From positions 1,116,001-1,180,000 of the forward strand of contig NZ_JACHNP010000002.1 in assembly GCF_014206815.1 (NCBI RefSeq): a stretch of 64,000 nucleotides of DNA, written 5' to 3'. Below are positions 1 to 10,775 of this stretch, piece by piece. The stretch is from Xanthomonas sp. F10. GTDB lineage: Bacteria > Pseudomonadota > Gammaproteobacteria > Xanthomonadales > Xanthomonadaceae. The notes under the pieces were generated by a model. The model saw nothing but the letters and a program-made list of their open reading frames with translations, had not been told where the DNA came from and searched no databases. Within the stretch, counting starts at the first letter, position 1, and each line of letters opens with the position of its first letter. Both the position numbers and the translations under genes were made by a program.

Positions 1-419
1 GTGTTGTAGACCATGCGCTGGCCGGCGTTGGTGCCCTTGGGCGAGGTCATCCGGTAATTGCCGGTGAGGATCACCGTGTCGGTCGGCACCTTGTAGTCGA
101 TGTTGTCGGCGACGGCGTCCATCGGCGAGCCGTCGTCCAGTTCCTGCTTCAGGGTGGCCTGCTTGCCGGTCAGGACGACACGGTCGATGTCGCCGTTCTT
201 GCGGAACAGGTCGGCGGTATCGGCATGGATTTCCAGCGTGCCCTGGGTGATCACGACGTTGCCGAAGAAACGGACCTTGCCGTCGTCGGCCATCATGTTG
301 CCGTCCTGCGCGTCGGACTTGATGTCCATCGGCTGGTTGCGGTCGGTCGACTTGGCCAGCGCCAGGGTCGGCAGCAGCAGGGCGAGCAGGGCGAGCTTAG
401 CGGGCAGCATTCGGTTCAT
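1..419 (-). CDS. lptA: LptA, periplasmic LPS-transport bridge protein (3' end outside window)
   Basis: LptA forms the periplasmic bridge that carries lipopolysaccharide from the LptBFGC inner-membrane extractor to LptDE in the outer membrane. The visible part begins with a signal peptide (residues 1-22, hydrophobic LLALLLPTLALA) and continues into the OstA/LptA beta-jellyroll, with MDIKSDAQDG, VRFFGNVVITQG and the DNIDYKVPTDTVILTGNYRM strand region. The start is the ATG at 417-419; a second in-frame ATG lies three codons later. It overlaps the end of lptC by 23 bases, so the two are probably co-translated. The reading frame stays open to the left edge, so the C-terminus is not seen. Confidence 0.93.
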   Translation of the reverse strand, partial: MNRMLPAKLALLALLLPTLALAKSTDRNQPMDIKSDAQDGNMMADDGKVRFFGNVVITQGTLEIHADTADLFRKNGDIDRVVLTGKQATLKQELDDGSPMDAVADNIDYKVPTDTVILTGNYRMTSPKGTNAGQRMVYN

Positions 420-963
420 AACGGGACTTGACCTGTGAAAGGAGCTTGTACTGCCGGGATTTCAGGTCGACCTGGAAGCCGACGCCGGTCTGCATCATAC
501 CGGGCCGGGTCATCGTGACCGGGTCGGCGGTGCGCGCGCTGTTGGTCTGCGGGAAGACGTCCAGGCTCTGGGTACGGAAGGTGGTGGGTGGGATGCTGGG
601 CACCTTGGGGCTGTCGCCGGCGACGTCGCCGCGCAGGCGCAGTTCGTCGCCGTTGGCGCTGACCCAGCCGGTCTTGCTGCGCATTTCCCAGTGCTGGCCG
701 TTGGCGTCGGGCAGCAGGAACAGCGGGGTCACGATCGACATCGTCTGGTCGGCGCGGCTGCGTTCCATCTGCGGCGCACGCAGGGTCATCGCTTCCTTGC
801 CCTGCTTGTCCAGGCTGACGATCTCGAAGTCGCGGGCGATGTAGTCCACGCTGGCTTCGTCGGAGGGATTGCGGCTCGGCTTGCTGCGTTGGTTCCAGGC
901 CGACCAGCCGCTGATCAGCGCCCCGACCAGCAGCAGGCCGCCGAGGGTGGTGCGCCAGTTCAT
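397..963 (-). CDS. lptC: LptC, inner-membrane LPS export protein
   Basis: LptC is the single-pass inner-membrane partner of LptBFG that receives LPS and passes it to LptA. The 188-residue product has one N-terminal membrane segment (about residues 7-22) followed by a periplasmic beta-rich LptC/YrbK domain, as expected for the family. The ATG at 961-963 overlaps the end of kdsC by four bases, and the 3' end overlaps lptA. The order kdsD-kdsC-lptC-lptA is the classical LPS operon, with lptB expected just beyond the left edge. Confidence 0.92.
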   Translation of the reverse strand: MNWRTTLGGLLLVGALISGWSAWNQRSKPSRNPSDEASVDYIARDFEIVSLDKQGKEAMTLRAPQMERSRADQTMSIVTPLFLLPDANGQHWEMRSKTGWVSANGDELRLRGDVAGDSPKVPSIPPTTFRTQSLDVFPQTNSARTADPVTMTRPGMMQTGVGFQVDLKSRQYKLLSQVKSRYEPNAAR

Positions 964-1508
964 GCGCCATGCTCCTGCAGCAGTGAGGGGACGTGGCCCT
1001 GTGCGGCCAGCAGCACGTCGCACAGTTCGCGCGCCGCGCCTTCGCCGCCGCGCGCACGGGTGGTCCAGTGCACGTGTTCGGCGGTCCAGGGATGGGCGTT
1101 GGCCGGGGCCACGGCCAGGCCGACCACGCGCAGCGGCGCCAGGTCGGGCAGGTCGTCGCCCATGAAGCAGACCTGCTCCAGGCCGATGCCGCGCTCGTCG
1201 CACAGGGCCTGTACCCCGGCGCGCTTGTCCTTGACCCCGATCTGCACCAGCAGGCCCAGCTCCTGGCCGCGCTTCTCCGCGGCCAGGCTCGGCCGCGCGG
1301 TGATCAGCGCCACCTCGATGCCGTACCGGCGCAACTGCACCAGCCCCTGGCCGTCGAGCACGTGGAAGGCCTTGCTCTCGTTGCCGTCGCGGTCGTAGTA
1401 CAGGCGGCCGTCGGTCAGCGTGCCGTCCACGTCGAAGCACGCCAGGCGGATCCGGGCGGCGCGGTCGATCAGGTCGGCGGGGAGGTCGGCCAGCGGGGAA
1501 TAGGGCAT
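960..1508 (-). CDS. kdsC: 3-deoxy-D-manno-octulosonate 8-phosphate phosphatase
   Basis: KdsC removes the phosphate from Kdo-8-phosphate, the third step of Kdo synthesis for the LPS inner core. The 182-residue protein is a small cap-less HAD hydrolase. Motif I is FDVDGTLTDG with the nucleophile D26 and general acid D28, motif II sits near LITARPS, the motif III lysine is in GVKDKRAG, and motif IV is GDDLPDL. The length fits the tetrameric KdsC family. It lies between kdsD (88-base gap) and lptC (four-base overlap). Confidence 0.95.
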   Translation of the reverse strand: MPYSPLADLPADLIDRAARIRLACFDVDGTLTDGRLYYDRDGNESKAFHVLDGQGLVQLRRYGIEVALITARPSLAAEKRGQELGLLVQIGVKDKRAGVQALCDERGIGLEQVCFMGDDLPDLAPLRVVGLAVAPANAHPWTAEHVHWTTRARGGEGAARELCDVLLAAQGHVPSLLQEHGA

Positions 1509-1596
1509 GTTCGGGATATCGGGGCGGGGAGGCCGGCTTTCCAGCGGCCAGGGCCAGCGGTGTGGGGCACCGCGGGCAGTGAACGGATTCAGCCTG

Positions 1597-2598
1597 TTAA
1601 ACCACTCTGGCGCGCAACAGGTCGTGAATGTTGAGCGCGCCGACCGCGCGGCCGGCCGCGTCGACCACGATCAGGCCGTTGATCTGATGGGTCTCCATCA
1701 GCCGTGCGGCCTCGGCGGCGAGCTGGTCGGCGCCGATGGTACGCGGCTGCCGGGTCATCACCTCGGCGATGCGGGTCTGGCGCACGTCCAGCGCGCTGTC
1801 CAGGGCGCGGCGCAGGTCGCCGTCGGTGAACAGCCCGAGCAGGCGGTCGTCGGCGTCGACCACCGCGGTCATGCCCAGGCGCTTGCGGCTCATCTCCACC
1901 AGCGCCTCGCTGAGGCTGGCGTCCTCGCGCACCTTGGGCAGTTCGTCGCCGCGGTGCATGACGTCGGTGATGTGCAGCAGCAGGCGCCGGCCGAGGCTGC
2001 CGGCCGGGTGCGAGCGGGCGAAGTCGTCGGCGGTGAAGCCGCGCGCGTCCAGCAGCGCCACCGCCAGCGCATCGCCCAGCGCCAGCGAGGCGGTGGTGCT
2101 GGAGGTCGGCGCCAGGTCCAGCGGGCAGGCCTCGGCCGGCACGCTGACGTCCAGGTGCAGGTCGGCCTCGCGCGCCAGCGTGGACTGGGCGCGGCCGGTC
2201 ATCGCGATCACCGCGTTGCCCTGGCGCTTGAGCACCGGCAGCAGCATCAGGATCTCGTCGGACTCGCCGGAGTAGGACAGCGCCAGGACCACGTCGGCGT
2301 CGGTGATCATGCCCAGGTCGCCATGCCCGGCTTCGCCCGGGTGCACGAAGAACGCCGGGGTGCCGGTGGAGGCGAGGGTGGCGGCGATCTTGCGCGCGAC
2401 GTGGCCGGACTTGCCCATGCCGGTGGCGACCACGCGCCCGCGCGAGCCCAGGATCAGCCGGCACGCGGCCGCGAACTCGGCACCGATGCGGGCGCCGACC
2501 GCCGCCAGCGCGGCCTGCTCGATCTCGACCACGCGGCGACCGCTGGCGATCAGGCCGGCGTCGTCGGGCGTCGTGGGAGACAGGGGCGATACATCCAT
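1597..2598 (-). CDS. kdsD: D-arabinose 5-phosphate isomerase
   Basis: KdsD (KpsF/GutQ family) converts D-ribulose 5-phosphate to D-arabinose 5-phosphate, the first committed step toward Kdo. The 333-residue protein has an N-terminal SIS sugar-isomerase domain with the phosphate-binding motif GMGKSGHVARKIA, followed by two CBS domains in the C-terminal third, the usual architecture. It begins the kdsD-kdsC-lptC-lptA operon and diverges from ibaG across about 50 bases, so both promoters must lie in or overlap that short gap. Confidence 0.94.
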   Translation of the reverse strand: MDVSPLSPTTPDDAGLIASGRRVVEIEQAALAAVGARIGAEFAAACRLILGSRGRVVATGMGKSGHVARKIAATLASTGTPAFFVHPGEAGHGDLGMITDADVVLALSYSGESDEILMLLPVLKRQGNAVIAMTGRAQSTLAREADLHLDVSVPAEACPLDLAPTSSTTASLALGDALAVALLDARGFTADDFARSHPAGSLGRRLLLHITDVMHRGDELPKVREDASLSEALVEMSRKRLGMTAVVDADDRLLGLFTDGDLRRALDSALDVRQTRIAEVMTRQPRTIGADQLAAEAARLMETHQINGLIVVDAAGRAVGALNIHDLLRARVV

Positions 2599-2650
2599 GC
2601 GGGTGCCGGTCGGAGGGTAGAATGGCCGACCATTTTAGGAGGAAAGCCCG

Positions 2651-4528
<1,878 letters not shown>

Positions 4529-4925
4529 CGGCGTGGGGCGGGCGCTGCCTAGGCGGTGCCCGCGTTGGGAGTGGGGTAGAGAAAGGCACGGCCGGTCGTC
4601 ACGCTCCATGTGCCGTGGATAGGAGTCGACGCGCCCGCTTTGGGTCTGCTGCAAATCGCCAGCGGGTTTCCGCAAGACGATTCGCATCTGCGCGTCGGGG
4701 CTGAAGCCCCTCCCACATGGGAAGCACCACGGGCAGGGAATTGCTGTTGCGATTCCCGAATCCCATATCCCGGCTCATCGCGTCGCGGCTGAAGCCGCGC
4801 CTACATGGGAAAAACCCGGGCGGGAAGCCGCTGTTGCGATTCCCCAATCCCAGCCCTCACACGGGAGCGATCACGGCGGGGAGCTGCTTTCACGATTCCC
4901 CAATCCCCATTCCCCAATCCCGGCC
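4529..4925. repeat. Repeat-filled gap: two REP palindromes and three heptad half-elements
   Basis: I see no gene in this 397-base gap. It holds two REP-type palindromes in the same orientation (4694-4716 and 4782-4804; core GCTGAAGC inside a GC-rich stem, CCAC/CTAC at the end). It also holds three unidirectional blocks of 7-bp units of the CCAATCC/CGATTCC type (about 4750-4770, 4837-4851 and 4893-4920; the last has four complete units). The blocks are preceded by GCTGTTG- or GCTTTCA-like sequence, as in the paired elements elsewhere in the window. It looks like a cluster of decayed or half copies between the convergent EF-hand and DUF3108 genes. Confidence 0.8.
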
Positions 4926-5609
4926 TTACCGCAACGCCTTGATGGTCAGGTCCAGCGCGTCCTGGCCGTTCTCGCGCTGCAGGATGCGCACCGGCACGGG
5001 CATGTCCGGCACGATCCAGGCCACGATTTCCTTGGAGCCGTCGGTGCGGCTGACCTTGGTCGCCTGCTCGGTCTTGCCGTTGACGGTGACCGCTTCCTTG
5101 CCGGCGACGCGGTAGGTCATCGGCTTGGCGCGGCCCTCGTCGACCATGCGGTAGCTCGGGGTCTTGCCGGCGTTGACGTCGCGCGCGATCGCCAGGTTGA
5201 TCAGCAGCGCGTCCATGTCGCCCGGCTGCAGCTTCACCGGGCCGCGGCGGTCGGGCTTGAGGTCGCCGCCCCAGGTCGCCTGGCCGGTGCTCCAGTCGTA
5301 GTTGGCGGTCACCGCCTTCTTCTTGATCAGGAACACCGAGCGGTCGTCGCTGCTGAGCGGACGCAACTGCCCGCCCTTTTCCTCGAACACGGTGCTCTGG
5401 CTGAGGTCGGCGACCTGATTCTTGATCGCCAGGCTGTAGCGCCAGCGGTTGCCGCCTTCCTTGGCCAGGGTCATCACGCCGTTGGCCTGCATGCCCATGT
5501 AGCTGGCCTGGTAGTCCGCGGTGAACGGCTCCAGGGCCAGGGCGGGCAGGCTTGCCGTGGCCAGCAGGGCGGCGGCGAGGGCGGTCAGCGGGCGGGCGAT
5601 GCGGGTCAT
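4926..5609 (-). CDS. DUF3108 periplasmic protein, copy 2
   Basis: This 227-residue protein has a signal peptide (residues 1 to about 23, ending LPALALE) and a single DUF3108 domain. Landmarks are FTADYQASYMGMQANG, the GQLRPLSS region, NYDWSTGQATW and the closing VPVRILQREN. The function of DUF3108 is unknown; the fold is predicted to be a beta-rich periplasmic domain. The start ATG at 5607-5609 lies two bases beyond the stop of the preceding paralogue, so the two are certainly co-transcribed and probably arose by tandem duplication. Its 3' end abuts the heptad repeat block at 4893-4920. Confidence 0.85.
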   Translation of the reverse strand: MTRIARPLTALAAALLATASLPALALEPFTADYQASYMGMQANGVMTLAKEGGNRWRYSLAIKNQVADLSQSTVFEEKGGQLRPLSSDDRSVFLIKKKAVTANYDWSTGQATWGGDLKPDRRGPVKLQPGDMDALLINLAIARDVNAGKTPSYRMVDEGRAKPMTYRVAGKEAVTVNGKTEQATKVSRTDGSKEIVAWIVPDMPVPVRILQRENGQDALDLTIKALR

Positions 5610-5611
5610 GG

Positions 5612-6466
5612 TCAGGCTCCTTGGTATTCGGTCAGGCGCAGGTCGATGCGGTCTTCGCCGTCTTCGCGCTGCAGGATGCGCACCGGCGTCGGCACGCCGT
5701 TGGCGATCCACAGGATGGTCTCATTGCGGCCGCCGTTGGTGCGCGACACCCGCAATGCGTCGTAGCTGATGTCGCCGACCTGCACGGTCTCGGTCTGGTC
5801 GGCGGCGCGGTAGACATGTTCGCGCACCCGGCCGACGTCGACGAAGCGGTAGGTCATGGTCTTGCCCGGCTGCGCGTCGCGCATCAGCGAGAGGTTGAGC
5901 AGCAGCGCGCTCTGGTCGCCGGGTTGCAGCGGGATCGGCGCCTGCCGGTCCTTCTTCAGGTCGCCGTCCCAGCGCGCCACGCCCTGTTTCCAGTCGTACA
6001 CGCCGGTGACCTTCTTGCCGAAGAACACCGCCTTCTTGACCGTGCTCTGGCTCTGCGGAACGTAGCGGCCGTCCTCCACCGTGAACACCGTGCTCTGCTC
6101 GATGTTCAGGCCGAGGATGCTGGCGAACCCGCTGCGGCCGTGCACGCCCAGGTCGACCCGCCATTGGTCGCCGCCGGTATGCACCACGTCCATGCGCGCG
6201 TCGCCGGCCGGCTTGCCCTTGTACAGGGCGTCGTAGGTGGCCACGAACGGCTGCAGCGGCGGCGGCGTCCAGGCCTCGGCGGGCAGCGCCGGCGAGGCGG
6301 CGGAAGCCGGCGCAGGGGTGCTGGTGGCGGGCGTGGCCGGAGCCGGGGCGGTCTGCGGTGCCGGCTGCGCGGCGGGCGCCGGCGCGACCTGCGCGCCGAC
6401 GATGGGCGCCAGCAGGCCGAGGCCGGACGCGACGAGGAAGGCGAACGGACGCGGAGCGAGCTTCAT
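5612..6466 (-). CDS. DUF3108 periplasmic protein, copy 1, with Pro/Ala linker
   Basis: This 284-residue protein has a signal peptide (MKLAPRP through IVGAQVA), a long Ala/Pro-rich low-complexity linker (about residues 25-65) and then a DUF3108 domain. The domain closely parallels its downstream neighbour (FVATYDALYKGKPAG, GVYDWKQGVARWDGDL, TPVRILQRED). The ATG at 6464-6466 was chosen because the hydrophobic signal follows it directly. The linker suggests it spans part of the periplasm, while the second copy lacks one. It follows purN by 63 bases on the same strand. Confidence 0.85.
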   Translation of the reverse strand: MKLAPRPFAFLVASGLGLLAPIVGAQVAPAPAAQPAPQTAPAPATPATSTPAPASAASPALPAEAWTPPPLQPFVATYDALYKGKPAGDARMDVVHTGGDQWRVDLGVHGRSGFASILGLNIEQSTVFTVEDGRYVPQSQSTVKKAVFFGKKVTGVYDWKQGVARWDGDLKKDRQAPIPLQPGDQSALLLNLSLMRDAQPGKTMTYRFVDVGRVREHVYRAADQTETVQVGDISYDALRVSRTNGGRNETILWIANGVPTPVRILQREDGEDRIDLRLTEYQGA

Positions 6467-6529
6467 GGGATCGGCTGGCGTGAGCGGGAGAGAGGAGGGG
6501 AGGGGCCGCGGACGGGTGCGGCAGCGCAT

Positions 6530-7183
6530 TCAGGGAAGCAGCACGTCGTCGCAATCTAGGCGCAGCGGACTAAACCGGCACTGACCGTCCAGCCAGACCT
6601 TGCCGTCCCGTTCAGCCAGGCGGCCCGCCGCCGCCAGCCGCAGCACCGCGCACAGCAGCCGGTGCTCGCGCGGGAGCAGGCGCTGCGCCAGGTCGTCGGG
6701 ACCGTCGCCGGCCTGCACCGGCACCCGCACCTGTGCGATCACCGCGCCGGCGTCCAGCTCCGGCACGACGAAATGCACGCTTGCGCCGTGTTCGGCGTCG
6801 CCGGCCGCCAAGGCCTGCGCATGCGTGTGCAGGCCACGGTACTTGGGCAGCAGCGAAGGGTGGATGTTGAGCAGGCGCCCGCCGAAGCGCTGCACGATGC
6901 CGGCGCCGAGGATGCGCATGTAGCCGGCGCACACCACCCAGTCCGGCTGTACCGCGGCGACGGCGTCGCCCAGTGCCAGGTCGAATGCGGCGCGGTCGGG
7001 GAAGGTCTTGGGCCGCGCCGACCAGCGCCGGTCCGGCGCGACCATGGCCAGCGCCGGCGCCTCGGGGCGATCGCCGAACACGCCGACCACCTCGGCGTCG
7101 AGGGTGCCGGCGGCGATCGCGGCGAGGATGGCCTGCAGGTTGGACCCGCGGCCGGAGGCGAGCACGGCGAGGCGAAGCGTCAT
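6530..7183 (-). CDS. purN: Phosphoribosylglycinamide formyltransferase
   Basis: PurN transfers the formyl group of 10-formyl-THF to GAR, the third step of de novo purine synthesis. The 217-residue protein shows the glycine-rich phosphate-binding start LAVLASGRGSNLQAI, the catalytic Asn/His region LLNIHPSLLPKYRG, the conserved GASVHFV (second histidine) and the aspartate in PELDAGAVIAQ. The start ATG is at 7181-7183. It lies 157 bases downstream of purM on the same strand, the usual purM-purN pairing, with no recognisable signal in the gap. Confidence 0.95.
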   Translation of the reverse strand: MTLRLAVLASGRGSNLQAILAAIAAGTLDAEVVGVFGDRPEAPALAMVAPDRRWSARPKTFPDRAAFDLALGDAVAAVQPDWVVCAGYMRILGAGIVQRFGGRLLNIHPSLLPKYRGLHTHAQALAAGDAEHGASVHFVVPELDAGAVIAQVRVPVQAGDGPDDLAQRLLPREHRLLCAVLRLAAAGRLAERDGKVWLDGQCRFSPLRLDCDDVLLP

Positions 7184-7340
7184 CGGGCTAACGTCCGGGG
7201 CAGGGCACTGGCGGACGGGCGGTGCCGCGCCTGCAGCGGCCTCCGGCCCGACACCGTGTCGGGCGGGAACGCCGCTGCCGGCAGCGCCGCACCGAACCGG
7301 CCCGCGGCCCGCCAGGTGCACTTGGCTGCCGCCACGCGGC

Positions 7341-8399
7341 TCAGCCGATGTGGACGCGTTCGCCGGCGTCCGCGGCGGCCACGACCGCGCCGATCTGCCA
7401 GTGCGCCAGGCCCAGGCTGTCCAGGCTGCGTTCCAGGGCGGCCACCTGCTCCGGCGCGGCGACCAGCACGAAGCCGATGCCGCAGTTGAAGGTGCGCCAC
7501 ATCTCGCTGTCGGCCACCGCACCTTCGCGCTGCAGCCACTCGAACACCGGCGGCAGGGTCCAGGCGCTGGCGCGGATGTCCAGGCCCAGGCCGTCCGGGA
7601 TGACGCGGATGATGTTCTCGGTCAGGCCGCCGCCGGTGATGTGCGCCATGGCGTGGATGCCTTCGCCCTGGTCGCGCAGCAGCGACAGGATCGGCTTGAC
7701 GTACAGGGCGGTCGGCGCCATCAGCGCGTCGGCCAGGGCCACGCCGCCCACCTGCAACTCGGCCGGGCGCCCGGCGCGGTCGTAGATGCGGCGGATCAGC
7801 GAGTAGCCGTTGGAATGCGGGCCGGAGGAGGCAATGCCGATCAGTACGTCGCCCTCGCGCACCCGGGCGCCGTCGAGCAGTTGCGACTTCTCCACCGCGC
7901 CGACGGTGAAACCGGCCAGGTCGTACTCGCCCGGCGGGTACATGTCGGGCATTTCCGCGGTTTCGCCGCCGATCAGCGCGCAGCCGGCCAGTTCGCAGCC
8001 GCGGGCGATGCCGCCGACCACCGCCACGGTGGTCTCCACGTCGAGCTTGCCGGTGGCGAAGTAGTCCAGGAAGAACAGCGGCTCGGCGCCCTGCACCAGC
8101 ACGTCGTTGACGCACATGCCGACCAGGTCGATGCCGATCGTGTCGTGGCGGCCGAGCTGCTGCGCCAGCTTCAGCTTGGTGCCGACGCCGTCGGTGCCGG
8201 ACACCAGGACCGGCTCGCGGTACTTGCCGGACAGGTCGAACAGCGCGCCGAAGCCGCCCAGCCCACCCATCACCTCGGGGCGGAAACTGCGCTTGACCAG
8301 GGGCTTGATGCGTTCGACGACGGCGTTGCCGGCATCGATGTCGACGCCGGCGTCGCGGTAGGTCAACGGGGCGGCGGCGGGGGGCTGGGAAGTGGTCAC
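7341..8399 (-). CDS. purM: Phosphoribosylformylglycinamidine cyclo-ligase
   Basis: PurM closes the imidazole ring to make AIR in purine synthesis. The 352-residue protein contains the expected landmarks [61 protein letters not shown] and [11 protein letters not shown] chose GTG at 8397-8399 because it gives a family-typical length. A start at an in-frame ATG near 8443-8445 would add a non-conserved Pro-rich leader. It diverges from the DUF2066 gene over about 106 bases, so both promoters lie there. Confidence 0.95.
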   Translation of the reverse strand: MTTSQPPAAAPLTYRDAGVDIDAGNAVVERIKPLVKRSFRPEVMGGLGGFGALFDLSGKYREPVLVSGTDGVGTKLKLAQQLGRHDTIGIDLVGMCVNDVLVQGAEPLFFLDYFATGKLDVETTVAVVGGIARGCELAGCALIGGETAEMPDMYPPGEYDLAGFTVGAVEKSQLLDGARVREGDVLIGIASSGPHSNGYSLIRRIYDRAGRPAELQVGGVALADALMAPTALYVKPILSLLRDQGEGIHAMAHITGGGLTENIIRVIPDGLGLDIRASAWTLPPVFEWLQREGAVADSEMWRTFNCGIGFVLVAAPEQVAALERSLDSLGLAHWQIGAVVAAADAGERVHIG

Positions 8400-8505
8400 G
8401 GGCGGCGGGGTCGGCGGAAAGACGGCGATTTTAACAGGCCGCATTGGCGCTAGGCCCGCATTCGGGCAACAATTCGCCCCGGATACGCCGAGTACTGGAC
8501 CCTTC

Positions 8506-9609
8506 ATGCGCCGCAGCCTTGCCTTCCTCCTGTCTTTCGCGCTGTGCCTGCCCGCCGCGACCGCCCTGGCCCAGGCCGAGCTGCGCACCGAGGGCGACGT
8601 GGCCGGCGCCACCGGCCCCTACGATGCCGAAGTGCCGGTCAACAGCCAGAGCGAGGGCGACCGCAACGGCGCGCTGTCCCGCGCGCTCGGCGTGGTGCTG
8701 GGTAAGATCTCCGGCGACAAGGGCGTGATGTCGCGGCCCGGGGTGACCCAGGCGCTGCGCAACGCCAGGAACCTGGTGGATACCTTCGACTACCGCCAGG
8801 ACCAGGGCACCTCGCCGAGCGGCGCGCCGACCTTCCGCACCATCCTGGTGGCGCGCTTCCGCCCGCAGGACGTGGACGGCCTAGCCGCGGCGCTGGGCCT
8901 GCCGGTGTGGCCGCAGCCGCGGCCCAAGCCGGTCGTGTGGCTGGCCATCGACGACGGCAGCGGCCCGCGCCTGGTCGGCGTGCAGCAGTCCAATGCCGCG
9001 CGCAGCCTGCTCGACCGCGCGATCGAGCGCGGCTTCCGCCTGGGCCTGCCCACCGGCAACGCCGCCGAGCAGGCCCTGGCAGGCGCGATCTGGCGCCAGG
9101 ACACCGCCGCGGTGGCCAGCGCGTCTTCGCGCTACAGCCCGCCGATGCAGCTGATCGGCAAGCTCTACCGGGGCAAGGCCGGCGGCTGGACCGCTGACTG
9201 GACCTTCGTCGACGGCGGCAAGGTGCTGTCGACCTGGTCGGCCAGCGACGCCGACGCGCGCCGCGCCATGGCCAGCGGCGCCGACGGTGCCGCCGACGTC
9301 CTGGTCAAGCGCTACGCCAAGGCGGTCAGCGCCGGCCCGGCCGGCATCTACCGCGTGGTGATCACCGGTATCCGCAGCGCCGACGACTACCTGCGCGCCT
9401 CCGCCGCGCTGCAGAACGCCTCGGTGGTGCGCCGCATCGTGCCGATCCGCGCCGACGGCGATCGCCTGGAACTGGATCTGGACCTGCTCAGCGGCGTGTC
9501 CGGCCTGAACCGCATGCTCGGCCCGGACGGCGCGCTGCAGCCGGTGGTCGCGCCGGTCGAGGGTCCGGTGATCCTCAACAGCGAGCCGACGGAGTACCGC
9601 CTGAAATGA
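8506..9609 (+). CDS. DUF2066 domain-containing exported protein
   Basis: This 367-residue protein has a signal peptide ([24 protein letters not shown] cleaved after ALAQA or nearby), written here by position: residues 1 to about 22. The mature region matches the DUF2066 family: a conserved N-terminal half with [16 protein letters not shown] and [15 protein letters not shown], then a longer C-terminal half. The function is unknown. It starts a tight three-gene run with the PerM-like permease (four-base overlap) and hda (four-base overlap). That order, DUF2066-permease-hda downstream of divergent purM, is common in gammaproteobacteria. Confidence 0.85.
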   Translation: MRRSLAFLLSFALCLPAATALAQAELRTEGDVAGATGPYDAEVPVNSQSEGDRNGALSRALGVVLGKISGDKGVMSRPGVTQALRNARNLVDTFDYRQDQGTSPSGAPTFRTILVARFRPQDVDGLAAALGLPVWPQPRPKPVVWLAIDDGSGPRLVGVQQSNAARSLLDRAIERGFRLGLPTGNAAEQALAGAIWRQDTAAVASASSRYSPPMQLIGKLYRGKAGGWTADWTFVDGGKVLSTWSASDADARRAMASGADGAADVLVKRYAKAVSAGPAGIYRVVITGIRSADDYLRASAALQNASVVRRIVPIRADGDRLELDLDLLSGVSGLNRMLGPDGALQPVVAPVEGPVILNSEPTEYRLK

Positions 9610-10775
9610 CGTTGTCGCCCGAAGCCGAGATCGCGCTGTTCCTGCGCCGCCTGAAATGGACGGCGGTGATCGTCGGCGTGCTGTGGGTGGTGTGGCTGCT
9701 GGCGCCGATCCTGACCCCGTTCGTGCTGGCGCTGCTGCTCGGCTGGCTCGGCGACCCGCTGGTGGACCGCCTGGAGCGCGCCGGGCGCTCGCGCAACATG
9801 GCGGTGACCCTGGTGTTCGTGCTGATGGTCCTGCTGCTGGTGCTGGCGCTGGTGATCCTGGTGCCGATGCTGGAGCGCCAGATCGTCACCTTCATCGACG
9901 TGCTGCCGCAGGCGCGCGACTGGTTCATCGGCACCGCGATCCCGTGGGCGGAGCAGAAGACCGGGCTGGAACTGATGACCTGGCTGGATCCGGAGCGGCT
10001 GATCGACTGGATCCGCGGACACTGGCAGCAAGCCGGCGGCGTCGCCGCGACCTTCTTCGGCTACCTGTCGCGCTCGGGCTTCGCGATGGTCACCTGGGTG
10101 GTCAACCTGGTGCTGCTGCCGATCCTGACCTTCTACTTCCTGCGCGACTGGGACCTGCTGGTCGCGCGCGTGGCGGCGACCATCCCGCGCAACCACGTCG
10201 GCACGATCACCCGCCTGGCGCAGCAGTCCAACGAGGTGCTGGGCGCGTTCATCCGTGGCCAGTTCCTGGTGATGCTGGCGTTGGGCGTGATCTATGCCGG
10301 CGGCCTGACCCTGGTCGGCCTCAAGCTCGGCCTGTTGATCGGCATCGTCGCCGGCCTGATCAGCTTCATCCCTTACCTGGGCGCCACCACCGGCATCCTG
10401 CTGGCGGTGCTGGCCGCGCTGGTGCAGGCCAAGGGCTTCGACCTGCAGTTGCTGATCCTGGTCGGCGTGGTGTTCACCGTCGGCCAGTTGCTGGAGAGCT
10501 ACGTGCTGACCCCGCGCATCGTCGGCGACAAGATCGGCCTGCATCCGGTGGCGGTGATCTTCGCGGTGATGGCCGGCGGCCAGCTGTTCGGTTTCCTCGG
10601 CATGCTGCTGGCCTTGCCGGTGGCGGCGGTGGCCAACGTGCTGCTGCACTACCTGCACGAGCAGTACCGGCAGAGTGATCTGTACGCGGGCGAGAAGTCG
10701 GCGATCCTGCTGGATACCGCCACCGAGCGCACCACCATCATCGAGCTGCCGCCGCGCAGCCCCGATCAGCCGTGA
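9606..10775 (+). CDS. AI-2E/PerM-family membrane transporter
   Basis: This 389-residue polytopic inner-membrane protein belongs to the PerM/TqsA (AI-2E transporter) family. Hydrophobic segments occur near residues 15-50, 65-90, 150-180, 215-260 and 290-350. The conserved ending region has PYLGATTGILLAVLAALVQA followed by the ESYVLTPRIVGDKIGLHP signature. The substrate is unknown. Members next to purM/hda are usually called PerM-like and are not autoinducer-2 transporters in a proven sense. It overlaps both neighbours by four bases, implying co-translation. Confidence 0.88.
   Translation: MTLSPEAEIALFLRRLKWTAVIVGVLWVVWLLAPILTPFVLALLLGWLGDPLVDRLERAGRSRNMAVTLVFVLMVLLLVLALVILVPMLERQIVTFIDVLPQARDWFIGTAIPWAEQKTGLELMTWLDPERLIDWIRGHWQQAGGVAATFFGYLSRSGFAMVTWVVNLVLLPILTFYFLRDWDLLVARVAATIPRNHVGTITRLAQQSNEVLGAFIRGQFLVMLALGVIYAGGLTLVGLKLGLLIGIVAGLISFIPYLGATTGILLAVLAALVQAKGFDLQLLILVGVVFTVGQLLESYVLTPRIVGDKIGLHPVAVIFAVMAGGQLFGFLGMLLALPVAAVANVLLHYLHEQYRQSDLYAGEKSAILLDTATERTTIIELPPRSPDQP

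Noticed and set aside
4694-4922. CRISPR-like array in the repeat-filled gap
   Set aside because: Repeats are short palindromes and 7-bp units of different kinds, without equal spacers or cas genes.
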